This document shows, piece by piece, positions 7,763-15,876 of a stretch of 64,000 nt of DNA. Positions within the stretch are counted from its first letter, which is position 1, and each line of letters starts with the position of its first letter. Under the pieces are notes generated by a model. It was not told the origin of the DNA. It did not search any database and worked only from the letters and a program-made list of their open reading frames with translations. A program made the position numbers and the translations under genes. The DNA is taken from assembly GCA_963732345.1 (NCBI GenBank), contig CAVSZI010000018.1, positions 186,001 through 250,000 on the forward strand. Reading direction: 5' to 3'. The DNA is from Bog-532 sp963732345 (GTDB lineage Bacteria > Actinomycetota > Actinomycetes > Streptosporangiales > Streptosporangiaceae).

Positions 7763-9814
7763 TCACTCGGCCGCGGGGGATTCCGCAGTACCGGCCGCCA
7801 GGCCGGCCGCGGCGCGGCTCGCGGGGGCGCCCGCGTCCTGGCCCGCGTTGCTGCCCGCGTCATGGCCGGTGGGCGCGACCGCGAACAGCCGCAGGCCGCG
7901 GCGGGCCCAGGTCGACCGCGGCGGCGCGCCCTCGCGGAACAGGTCGGTCCGGGCCACAGCCGGATCCAGCACGTCAGTGAACACGTAGTCCGCCCCGGCG
8001 GTGCGGCCGACCGCGTCGGCGCGGGAGCACTCCAGCGCGCACATGAGCTCCAGCAGGTACGAGGCCGGGTAGTTCAGCTGGGGATCCCATTCGGCCGACC
8101 ACGGTGAGACGGCCGCGCGCGCCGCGGCGGCCAGGCCCGCCCCGGTCACCACGCCGGCGATGACGCCCTCGGCGGTGAGTGGGGCCAGCGCGCCGGCTAT
8201 CTGCTCGCGGGCGGCGGGCGCCAGCGCGCGCGCGGGGTCAGCCAGCGACGTATCGCCCTCGAGCCACACCCGCACCTCGTGCGGGCGCAGCCGCTGACCC
8301 AGCACCCGCCCGGCCAGGCGCCCGGCGTCGGCCGCGTCCCGGACCCCGGCGAGCACGGCCACCCGGCGGCCCGGCAGGGGGCGGGCGGGCAGGTCCACCA
8401 GCCGGCCCAGCTCGGCGAGCCGGGCGGGGGTGGCGTGCGCCTCGAACAGCTCGAGCAGCGTCGCCTTGATCTCGGCCAGGCCGCGGGGGCCCGCGCCGGC
8501 GGCGGCCGTGAGCCGCCGGGCAGCCTCTTCCGCATCCGCGACCGCGGTGGCCCCGCCGACCTGCGTGTCCTCGGTCACGGGCCCGACCACGCGTGCCCCG
8601 CAGGCGAGCTGCTCCCGCGCTTCGGCCGCGGTCGCGGCCAGGAACACCGCGTGCTGCCGGTACACGCCCGGCGCCGCCCGCCACGACGGTTCGCCGATGA
8701 CCCGGGCGGCCCGGGCCGGATCTGCCCGAACGCCGGCCCGAACGCTGGCCCGCTCACTGATCCGCTCGCCGGCGTCCCCACGATTCCGCTCGCCCGCGCT
8801 CCGGTCGGCGCGCCCGTTGTCCTGGCCGGTGTCCGGCTCGGCGCCGGTGAGCTCGTCCAGCAGGCGCTTGACGGCCGGCCCCTCGCGCAGGTCCCGGTGC
8901 CCGGCGTAGACCGGGACTGCGCCCCGCGCCGCGGGCAGGTCGATCGGGTTGAACCGGGCGAGCTGGACGCCGAGACCGCCGTCCGCCACGGCGTCGCAGG
9001 AGGTGCCCAGCCAGTCCAGGTACGGCATCAGGTAGGACGGGGCGTTGCGCAGGAAGATGACCGGCTTGCCCAGCGCGCGGGCCAGGTCGATCAGGTCGGC
9101 GAGCCGGCGGCCCCGGTCGGTCGCGGCCGGGTCGCCCGCGTGCGCCCAGGCCCCGCCGGGCAGCAGCGCGGCCGCCTCGATGAGCACCAGGTCGGCTCCG
9201 GAGCCCTCCAGCACGAACGCCGCGTCGTGTGGCAGCAGTTGCTCCGCGGTCGCGTCCGGGGCCAGCGCCGCGCAGCTCGCGTCGGTGAGGACGCCGGCCA
9301 CCACGAGGCCGTCGGCCATGTCCCGGGCCTCGGCGCGCGCCGTGGCCGACCAGGCCAGACCGGGCACCGTGTAGGCGGCGAGGAACCGGTCACCGGCCGC
9401 CCCGGCGCCCGCGTCCAGCAGAATGCGCGCCCAGCGTTCCTCGTCGGCGGACCGGAACCCGGCTGTCGCCACGCCCGCGGCGCGCCCGGCGCGGCGCTCC
9501 CGCCACATCCGGTACAGGTGCCTGGGCAGCCGCGGGCCGCCGATCCACGGGCGCTTGGCGGCGGCGACGATGGCCTGGCCGAGCTCCATGGTGGCCGACC
9601 GCTGCACCGACAGGAGCTGCGACTCGGCCGCGGCGAGCTGCCGGTGCGTGTCGCGCAGCGCCCGGGCCAGCCGGTCCCGTTCCGCGGCGAGGGCGATCCC
9701 CTGCGCGGCGCTGCCCGGGTCGCCGCAATCTTCGGGGCTGGGCCCATCGGGTTCAGCGGGCTCAGCGGGCCCGTAGACGGTCAGGGCCAGCTCGGCGCTC
9801 TGGTTGTCGGTCAT
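7763..9814 (-). CDS. Unrecognised 683-residue protein of the polysaccharide operon
   Basis: I cannot assign a family with confidence. After a Pro/Glu-rich head there is a short coiled coil (about 40-80) and a basic segment RLPRHLYRMWRERR like those preceding glycosyltransferase domains in other cell-surface loci. Middle residues (about 200-330) look like an alpha/beta nucleotide-binding half with LGKPVIFLRNAPSYLMPYLDW, faintly reminiscent of CgeB-like glycosyltransferases. A later block (VAVLAGVRDAADAGRL and VRVWLEGD) resembles the second half of a GT-B or GT-A fold. The middle linker is Arg/Asp-rich low complexity. No signal peptide or membrane helix. Position between wecB and the double glycosyltransferase implies a part in glycan assembly. 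Confidence 0.6.
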   Translation of the reverse strand: MTDNQSAELALTVYGPAEPAEPDGPSPEDCGDPGSAAQGIALAAERDRLARALRDTHRQLAAAESQLLSVQRSATMELGQAIVAAAKRPWIGGPRLPRHLYRMWRERRAGRAAGVATAGFRSADEERWARILLDAGAGAAGDRFLAAYTVPGLAWSATARAEARDMADGLVVAGVLTDASCAALAPDATAEQLLPHDAAFVLEGSGADLVLIEAAALLPGGAWAHAGDPAATDRGRRLADLIDLARALGKPVIFLRNAPSYLMPYLDWLGTSCDAVADGGLGVQLARFNPIDLPAARGAVPVYAGHRDLREGPAVKRLLDELTGAEPDTGQDNGRADRSAGERNRGDAGERISERASVRAGVRADPARAARVIGEPSWRAAPGVYRQHAVFLAATAAEAREQLACGARVVGPVTEDTQVGGATAVADAEEAARRLTAAAGAGPRGLAEIKATLLELFEAHATPARLAELGRLVDLPARPLPGRRVAVLAGVRDAADAGRLAGRVLGQRLRPHEVRVWLEGDTSLADPARALAPAAREQIAGALAPLTAEGVIAGVVTGAGLAAAARAAVSPWSAEWDPQLNYPASYLLELMCALECSRADAVGRTAGADYVFTDVLDPAVARTDLFREGAPPRSTWARRGLRLFAVAPTGHDAGSNAGQDAGAPASRAAAGLAAGTAESPAAE

Positions 9815-9832
9815 GATGGTGCGGTGGTCTCC

Positions 9833-10918
9833 TCAGCCGTCGCTGGCCAGCCAGTCGGTGATGATCCGCCCGATGCGCGCCCCCGCGTGACCGTCCCACA
9901 GCGGCGGCAGCTCACCGGTGTACGGCCCGTCGTCACACGCCTTCAGCACGGCCGAGGCCAGCTCGGCGGACGTGATGAGCCTATTGCTGCCGCTGGTGAT
10001 CGTGATGGGCCGTTCGGTATTCGGGCGGACGGTCAGGCACGGCACGCGCAGCAGCGTGGTTTCCTCCTGCACGCCGCCTGAGTCGGTGGCCACCGCGGCC
10101 GCGCCGCGGACCAGGCCCATGAACTCCAGGTAACCCAGCGGCGGGCAGGCGTGCACGCCCGGATGCGAGCTGAGCCCGGCCGCCTCCAGCACGGCCCGCC
10201 CGCGCGGGTGCACCGGGATGACCACGTCGATGACGGCGGCGATCTCGTGCAGGGCCCGGACCAGCCCGGCCGCGATCTCCGGGTCGTCCACGTTCGACGG
10301 ACGGTGCAGGGTGGCGGCCACGTACCGCTCCGGCAGCCCCAGCCCGGCGCGGACGGCAGCGGTGTCGAACCGGTCCATGTTGGCCAGCAGCGTGTCGATC
10401 ATCGGGTTCCCGACCAGGTAGATCGACCTCACCGGGCGGCCCTCGTTGGCCAGGTAGCCGACCGCCTCGGGCGAGGTCGCGAACATCAGGCTGGAGATCT
10501 GGTCGGTGAGCCGGCGATTGATCTCCTCCGGCATCGTCTCGTCGAAGCTGCGCAGGCCGGCCTCGACGTGCGCGAGCGGGATGCGCAGCTTGGACGCCAC
10601 CAGCCCGGCGGCCACGGTGGAGTTCACGTCGCCGTACACGACGACCAGGCCGGGGGGATGTTCGGTGAAGTCCTGCTCCAGCCCGGTCATCGCCGCCGCG
10701 GTCTGCTGGGCGTGACTGCCCGAGCCCACGCCCAGGTTGACGTCGGGTTCGGGCAGGCCGAGCTGGACGAAGAACACCTCGGACAGCCGCTCGTCGTAAT
10801 GCTGGCCGGTGTGGACCACCCGCTGCCGGTGCCCGAGCGCCGCGAGCGCCACGATCACCGGCGCCGCCTTGACGAAGTTCGGGCGGGCGCCGAGCACGTG
10901 GGTGATGGGTGCAAGCAT
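9833..10918 (-). CDS. wecB: UDP-N-acetylglucosamine 2-epimerase (non-hydrolysing)
   Basis: 361 residues, normal length. The family signature is clear: GARPNFVKAAPV at the N-terminus, TGQHYDERLSEVFF, VYGDVNSTVAAGLVASK, the HVEAGLRSFDETMPEE catalytic block and DSGGVQEE near the C-terminus. It interconverts UDP-GlcNAc and UDP-ManNAc in the cytoplasm. With the dehydrogenase at 13294 it would supply UDP-ManNAcA, a typical precursor of surface polymers. It is first in the minus-strand operon wecB, unknown 683-residue gene, double glycosyltransferase, amidotransferase, and is divergent from the GT4 gene at 11088. Confidence 0.93.
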   Translation of the reverse strand: MLAPITHVLGARPNFVKAAPVIVALAALGHRQRVVHTGQHYDERLSEVFFVQLGLPEPDVNLGVGSGSHAQQTAAAMTGLEQDFTEHPPGLVVVYGDVNSTVAAGLVASKLRIPLAHVEAGLRSFDETMPEEINRRLTDQISSLMFATSPEAVGYLANEGRPVRSIYLVGNPMIDTLLANMDRFDTAAVRAGLGLPERYVAATLHRPSNVDDPEIAAGLVRALHEIAAVIDVVIPVHPRGRAVLEAAGLSSHPGVHACPPLGYLEFMGLVRGAAAVATDSGGVQEETTLLRVPCLTVRPNTERPITITSGSNRLITSAELASAVLKACDDGPYTGELPPLWDGHAGARIGRIITDWLASDG

Positions 10919-11073
10919 CGCTGTCCTTTGCGCGTTCCGGGCGGTTAGTCCCTGTTCAGGTCACGTTCCGAGCACGGATCAGATGGCCGGCCTGATCCTG
11001 ATGTGTCCAATTCTGCGGTCCCTGCGGAGTGCCGCGGCGCACCCGCGCCGCCGGCCCGGTCAGGCCGACGCAC

Positions 11074-11087
11074 TATCATTCGCCGAC
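11074..11087 (+). promoter_or_regulatory. -10-like box upstream of the GT4 start
   Basis: TATCAT at 11074-11079 ends eight bases before the GTG at 11088, the same spacing as at 2506-2520. No Shine-Dalgarno lies between them. It suggests a leaderless transcript. The remainder of the divergent region 10919-11073 shows no clear -35 for either direction. Confidence 0.3.
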
Positions 11088-13265
11088 GTGACGTCGCGTC
11101 CCTCCCCGCGGTCCGGCCGCCAGGATTCGCCGGGCCCGCAGCAGTTCCGGCCACCGGGCTCCTGGTCGCCCTCGGCCTGGCGGGTGTCGCCTCGGGTGCT
11201 CATCCTGGCGGCGTCCGTCATGTGGCGGCACGTCACCGCCGATCCGGTGCGCTCCCTCTTGCTCGGCTGGCGCGTGCTACCCCGCAGGCTACGCCCCTGG
11301 CTGAGGTGGGCGGGCCCCTACGGGCGAGCCGCCGCGGCATGGGGATCGGGCGACCGGAAAGGGGCACTGAGCCTGCTCGGCACCATGCCCCGGCGGCTCG
11401 CGGCCTTCGCGCTAGCCGTGGACCGGCCAGACGCCGCGCGGTCCGCACTCGACCGGATGCCCGTCGCCGACCCGGCCCGGGCCACCCTGCTCGCCCGCCT
11501 GGCCGCCCGCGAGGGCCGTCTGAACGACGGCATCGCGGCCCTGGACGGCGTGACCGCGCGCCGCGCCGTCAAGCTGCGCGCCTCGCTGGCCGGCGAGCTC
11601 TACGTACTGACCGACGGCATCCCGCGCCCCGGACGCGCCGGAGCCGCCCCCCTACCCCGCACAACTCCCGTGACCGAAGTGCCTCAGGAGGCAAGAGAGA
11701 CCGGCGGGACTAGCGGGGCCGGTGTGACTGGAACGGCGGATGTTACTGGAACGGCGGGTGTTACTGGAACGGCCGGTGTGACTGGGACCGCCGGTGTGAC
11801 CGGGACCGCCGGTGTGACTGGGACGGTGGGTGGGGCTGGGACGGCGGGTGGGGCTGGGACGGTGGGTGGGGCTGGGACGGCGGGTGGGGCTGAGCGTGGC
11901 TGGAGCGTGCCGGGGCGCGTGCTGCATCTGGTCACTGACGCGCTGCCGACGACCAACGCCGGCTATACGGTCCGGACCCAGCGGATCGCGGCCGCCCAGC
12001 GCGAGGCCGGCCTGGACCCGCACGTGCTGACCAAGGCCGGGTTCCCGGTGGCGCAGGGTCACCTGGACGGGCGCCGCCTCGCCGAGGTGGACGGGGTCCC
12101 CTATCACCGGCTGATCCCGTACCGGCTGCCGTCCCGCGCCGACGCCGCGGCGGCGCTCGGCCTGGACCTGGCGGCCCGGCTGACCGGGCGGCTGCGGCCC
12201 GCGGTCCTGCACGCCGCGAGCAACCATCTCAACGGCCAGCTCGCGCTCGCCCTGCGCGAGGACTTCGGCCTGCCGGTGATCTACGAGGCGCGGGGCTTCT
12301 GGGAGGAAACCTGGCTGTCCCGGCACGGCGTCGCGCCTGGTGACCCGGCCGCGCAGGCTCCCCAGCCGGGGGAGGCGCCCGGCCGGGCCCGTTCGGCATC
12401 ATTGTCACCGGCGGAACCGGTGCCGGCGGTGACGGCACGCAGAGCCCCCGTGGCGCCCGCCCGGCTGCCCGGCGCCGACCTCGCCGCGAGCGACTTCTAC
12501 CAGCTCAGCCGGGCGGCGGAAACCCGCTGCATGACCGAGGCCGACCTTGTCGTCACCCTCGGCGAGGTCATGCGGGAAGAGATCGTGGCGCGCGGCGTCG
12601 CCGCCGGCAAGGTCATCGTCGTACCCAACGCCGTGTCCGCGGACTTTCTCGAGCCGCTGCCCGACGGTGCGCCGCTGCGCGCGTCGCTCGGCATCCGGCC
12701 CGGGGAGCTGGTCGTGGGGGTGGTCTCGAACCTGGTCGCCTACGAGGGCGTCGGCACACTGCTGGAAGCCGCCGGGGAGCTGCGCCGCCGTGGCCTGGCG
12801 GTCCGCCCGCTGATCGTCGGTGACGGTACCGAACGGACCGCACTGGAGCGTCTTGCCGGGCAGCTGGGCCTGACCGGCACGGCGATCTTCACCGGGCGCG
12901 TCCCCATGTCGCAGGTGCGCCGCTACCATGCCGTGCTCGATTTGTTCGCCGTGCCCCGGACCAGTGACCGGGTCTGCCAGCTCGTCACGCCGCTGAAGCC
13001 GGTGGAGGCCATGGCCAGCGGCCTGTGCGTGGTGGCCAGCGACGTCGGCGCGCTCCGGGAGATTATCCGGCCCGAGGTAACCGGGGCATTGGCAACTCCC
13101 GGGGATTCGGCGTCCTTGGCCAATATCATGGAGCCTCTGCTCTACAGTTCAGATACCCGGCGCAAACTCGGGGCGAACGCGCGGGAATGGGTGGCCAGGG
13201 ACCGCACCTGGGCGCACAACGCGGCGATCTACCGGGCAGCCTATGAACGTCTCGGCGCCGTCTGA
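11088..13265 (+). CDS. GT4 glycosyltransferase with N-terminal extension and 6-residue repeats
   Basis: 725 residues from GTG 11088; ATG 11220 is an alternative start. Residues about 45-190 form an Ala/Arg-rich helical extension with tetratricopeptide-like character. Residues about 210-268 are a repeat of GVTGTA then GGAGTA units. The GT4 part starts at about 275 with VLHLVTDALPTTNAGYTVRTQ. It has the acceptor-side loop, VVGVVSNLVAYEGVGTLLEA, LIVGDGTE and the donor-site TPLKPVEAMASGLCVVASDVG. A second low-complexity insert is at about 420-450. Likely a cytoplasmic sugar transferase for the surface glycan. It starts the plus-strand half of the locus and overlaps the alternative upstream start of the next gene. 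Confidence 0.85.
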   Translation: MTSRPSPRSGRQDSPGPQQFRPPGSWSPSAWRVSPRVLILAASVMWRHVTADPVRSLLLGWRVLPRRLRPWLRWAGPYGRAAAAWGSGDRKGALSLLGTMPRRLAAFALAVDRPDAARSALDRMPVADPARATLLARLAAREGRLNDGIAALDGVTARRAVKLRASLAGELYVLTDGIPRPGRAGAAPLPRTTPVTEVPQEARETGGTSGAGVTGTADVTGTAGVTGTAGVTGTAGVTGTAGVTGTVGGAGTAGGAGTVGGAGTAGGAERGWSVPGRVLHLVTDALPTTNAGYTVRTQRIAAAQREAGLDPHVLTKAGFPVAQGHLDGRRLAEVDGVPYHRLIPYRLPSRADAAAALGLDLAARLTGRLRPAVLHAASNHLNGQLALALREDFGLPVIYEARGFWEETWLSRHGVAPGDPAAQAPQPGEAPGRARSASLSPAEPVPAVTARRAPVAPARLPGADLAASDFYQLSRAAETRCMTEADLVVTLGEVMREEIVARGVAAGKVIVVPNAVSADFLEPLPDGAPLRASLGIRPGELVVGVVSNLVAYEGVGTLLEAAGELRRRGLAVRPLIVGDGTERTALERLAGQLGLTGTAIFTGRVPMSQVRRYHAVLDLFAVPRTSDRVCQLVTPLKPVEAMASGLCVVASDVGALREIIRPEVTGALATPGDSASLANIMEPLLYSSDTRRKLGANAREWVARDRTWAHNAAIYRAAYERLGAV
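11721..11892 (+). repeat. 18-bp coding minisatellite (about 9.5 copies)
   Basis: Unit close to GGTGTGACTGGGACCGCC, repeated in frame, giving GVTGTA five or six times and then GGAGTA/GGAGTV. The two halves of the array differ in sequence, as if two sub-arrays expanded separately. It is a linker between the N-terminal extension and the glycosyltransferase domain, so copy-number change would keep the frame. Confidence 0.9.
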
Positions 13266-13293
13266 CGTCACATCCTCAGATGAAGGGACGCCG

Positions 13294-14595
13294 ATGCAGG
13301 TCGATTTGCTGGTGATCGGTCTCGGCTACGTGGGCCTGCCCCTGGTGCGGGAGGCGACGAAGGCCGGCCTCAGCGTCGTCGGGTACGACATCGGCCAGGG
13401 CGTCGTGAACGGCCTCAACGGCGGGCACTCCCACGTGGACGACATCTCCGACGACGACGTGGCCCGGATGCTCGCGGCCGGCTTCCGCGCCACCACCAGT
13501 GAGCCCGGGGCCGGCGAGCCGGACACCATCATCATCTGCGTCCCCACCCCGCTGTCGGAGGCGGACGGCCCCGACCTGACCGCCGTGCGGGCCGCCTCGG
13601 ACACGGCCGGGCGGCTGCTGCGCCGCGGCACGCTGGTGGTACTGGAGTCGACCACCTACCCGGGCACGACGGACGAGCTGGTCGGGCCGATCCTGGAGAA
13701 GGCGTCCGGGCTCAGTGCCGGGGTGGACTTCAACCTGGCCTTCTCGCCGGAGCGGATCGACCCCGGCAACCCCGTTTACGGGCTGCGGAATACCCCCAAG
13801 GTCGTCGGCGGCCTCACCCCGGACTGCACCGCGGCGGCCGCGCGGTTCTACGGCAAGGTCTGCGACCAGGTGATCGAGGCCAAGTCGCCGCGCGAGGCCG
13901 AGATGGCCAAGCTGCTGGAGAATACCTACCGGCACGTCAACATCGCGCTCGTCAACGAGATGGCCGTCTTCTGCCACGAGCTCGGCATCGACCTGTGGGA
14001 CGCGATCCGGTGCGCGTCCACCAAGCCGTTCGGCTTCCAGCCCTTCTACCCGGGCCCTGGCGTCGGCGGGCACTGCATCCCTATCGACCCGAACTACCTG
14101 TCCTACAAGGTCCGGACGCTGGGCTACCCGTTCCGTTTCGTGGAGCTCGCGCAGGAGATCAACAGCCGGATGCCGGGCTACGTCGTGGACCGCGCCGCGG
14201 AGCTGCTCAACCGGCACGCCAAGCCGCTGAACGGCGCCAACGTGCTGCTGCTCGGGGTGACCTACAAGCGGGACATCGCCGACCAGCGCGAATCACCCGC
14301 GCGGCCGATCGCGCGCCGGCTGCTCGCGCGCGGCGCCGTGCTCGCCTACCACGATCCGCACGTGCCGGAGTGGGCGATCGACGGCCAGCCGGTGCGGCGG
14401 GCCAGCGACCTGGACACCGAGATCGTCACCGCGGACGTCGTCATCCTGCTGCAGGACCACAGCGAGTACGACCTCGAGCAGCTCGCCGGCGAGGCCAGGC
14501 TGTTCTTCGACACCCGGGGCAAGCTGGCCGGGGCCGGCCGGGCGGGACCGTCCTCGTCCGCGTCCTTCTCCGCCCCGAACACCGAGACGCTGTAA
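13294..14595 (+). CDS. wecC: UDP-N-acetyl-D-mannosamine/UDP-sugar 6-dehydrogenase
   Basis: 433 residues from ATG 13294, chosen because GAAGGGA lies 7-8 bases upstream; a frame start at 13243 would overlap the previous gene. The Rossmann NAD site is IGLGYVGLPL. The catalytic cysteine C261 is in GVGGHCIPIDPNYLS, and the conserved lysine is in EMAKLLENTYRHVNIALVNE. This is the nucleotide-sugar dehydrogenase family that oxidises C6 to a carboxylate using two NAD+. Pairing with wecB favours UDP-ManNAc as substrate, but UDP-Glc-type activity cannot be excluded by eye. The tail after about residue 400 is Ser/Ala-rich. Confidence 0.9.
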   Translation: MQVDLLVIGLGYVGLPLVREATKAGLSVVGYDIGQGVVNGLNGGHSHVDDISDDDVARMLAAGFRATTSEPGAGEPDTIIICVPTPLSEADGPDLTAVRAASDTAGRLLRRGTLVVLESTTYPGTTDELVGPILEKASGLSAGVDFNLAFSPERIDPGNPVYGLRNTPKVVGGLTPDCTAAAARFYGKVCDQVIEAKSPREAEMAKLLENTYRHVNIALVNEMAVFCHELGIDLWDAIRCASTKPFGFQPFYPGPGVGGHCIPIDPNYLSYKVRTLGYPFRFVELAQEINSRMPGYVVDRAAELLNRHAKPLNGANVLLLGVTYKRDIADQRESPARPIARRLLARGAVLAYHDPHVPEWAIDGQPVRRASDLDTEIVTADVVILLQDHSEYDLEQLAGEARLFFDTRGKLAGAGRAGPSSSASFSAPNTETL

Positions 14596-14601
14596 CCGCC
14601 G

Positions 14602-15867
14602 ATGCGCGTCGTCGTCTGCACCGTGGTGCACCATCCGGCGGACGCCCGGATCCTGCACCGCCAGATCCGGGCGCTGCTGGATGCCGGGCACCAGGTCACC
14701 TACATCGCGCCGTTCCGCGCCTGCGACGTCACCCCGCCCGCGTCCTCCTGGCCGGAGCTGACCACCGCCGACGTGCCGCGGGCCGTCGGCCGGCGCCGGC
14801 TGAAGGCGTTGCGCGCGGCCCGGCGCCAGCTCGCCCGGTACGCCCCGGGCGCGGACGTCCTGCTCGTCCACGACCCCGAGCTGCTGCTGGTGCTGCCGCT
14901 GGTCCGGCGACGGCCGCCGACGATCTGGGACGTGCACGAGGACACCGCCGCCGCCCTCGGGACCAAGGCGTGGCTGCCGCCCGCGCTGCGCCGGGTGGTG
15001 GCGTCGGCGGTGCTGCGGGCCGAGCGGATCGCCGAACGGCACCTGCACCTGATCGTGGCCGAGACGGCGTATCACGACCGGTTCCGGCGCGCGCACCCGG
15101 TCGTGCCGAACACCACGTACGTGCCCGAGGAGCCCGCGCCGTCCGACGGCCGCGGGCGGGTGGTGTACGTGGGGCACATCTCCCCGGACCGGGGGGTCTC
15201 GGAGATGGTCGCGCTGGCGGAGCTCCTGCGGCCGCACGGGATCACCGTCGAGCTGATGGGTTCGGCCGACGCGCAGGCCCGGGCCGTGCTGGAGCCCGCG
15301 TGCGCGGCCGGGCTGGTGCGCTGGCCCGGGTTCGTGCCGAATGACGAGGCCATGCTGATCACCGACGGGGCGCTGGCCGGGCTGTCGCTGCTGCAGGACG
15401 ACCCGAACTTCCGCCACTCGATGCCGACCAAGGTTGCGGAGTACATGGCCCGCGGCGTGCCGGTCGTCACCACGCCGCTGCCGCTGGCCGTGGACCTGGT
15501 GCAGCGGCACGAATGCGGGTTCGTGGTGCCGTTCGGGGATACGGGGGCGGCCGCCGAGGCGGTCCTTTCGCTGCAGCGTGACCCGGCCCTGCGCGACGCG
15601 ATGGGCGCCCGCGGGCACCAGGGGGCCAGCACGTACCTGCGCTGGCCGGAAGACGCCCGGGCGTTCGTCGCCCAGCTGGAGCAGTGGGCGGGAGTGGCTT
15701 CCGGGGCGGCGCCGGGCGCCGGGGCGGCGCCGGGCGCCGGGGCGACGCCGGGCGCCGGGGCGCCGCCGCGCGCCGAGGCGCCGCCGCGCGCCGGGGGGGC
15801 GCCCCGCGCAGATGCCACGCCGCGCGCCGGGGCACCTTCGCCCGTTTCCACCCGGGATCGCCGATAG
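14602..15867 (+). CDS. GT4 glycosyltransferase with Ala/Pro/Gly repeat tail
   Basis: 421 residues; ATG 14602 follows the dehydrogenase stop by six bases. GT-B fold: VVVCTVVHHPADARILHRQI at the N-terminus, LVHDPELLLVLPL, VVYVGHISPDRGVSEM at the start of the C-domain and a donor site around MPTKVAEYMARGVPVVTT. It fits the hexosyltransferases of surface-polymer loci. The last 50 residues are GAAPGAGA/PPRA repeats, probably disordered. It is co-transcribed with wecC and the membrane protein that starts nine bases after its stop. Confidence 0.88.
   Translation: MRVVVCTVVHHPADARILHRQIRALLDAGHQVTYIAPFRACDVTPPASSWPELTTADVPRAVGRRRLKALRAARRQLARYAPGADVLLVHDPELLLVLPLVRRRPPTIWDVHEDTAAALGTKAWLPPALRRVVASAVLRAERIAERHLHLIVAETAYHDRFRRAHPVVPNTTYVPEEPAPSDGRGRVVYVGHISPDRGVSEMVALAELLRPHGITVELMGSADAQARAVLEPACAAGLVRWPGFVPNDEAMLITDGALAGLSLLQDDPNFRHSMPTKVAEYMARGVPVVTTPLPLAVDLVQRHECGFVVPFGDTGAAAEAVLSLQRDPALRDAMGARGHQGASTYLRWPEDARAFVAQLEQWAGVASGAAPGAGAAPGAGATPGAGAPPRAEAPPRAGGAPRADATPRAGAPSPVSTRDRR
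15690..15835 (+). repeat. Degenerate 15-18 bp GC-rich coding repeats
   Basis: Units close to GCGCCGGGGCGGCGCCGGG recur at the 3' end of the GT4 gene and encode its GAGAAPGAGA-type tail. Copies are uneven in length, but the frame is preserved to the stop. Confidence 0.7.
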
Positions 15868-15876
15868 GATCACGCT

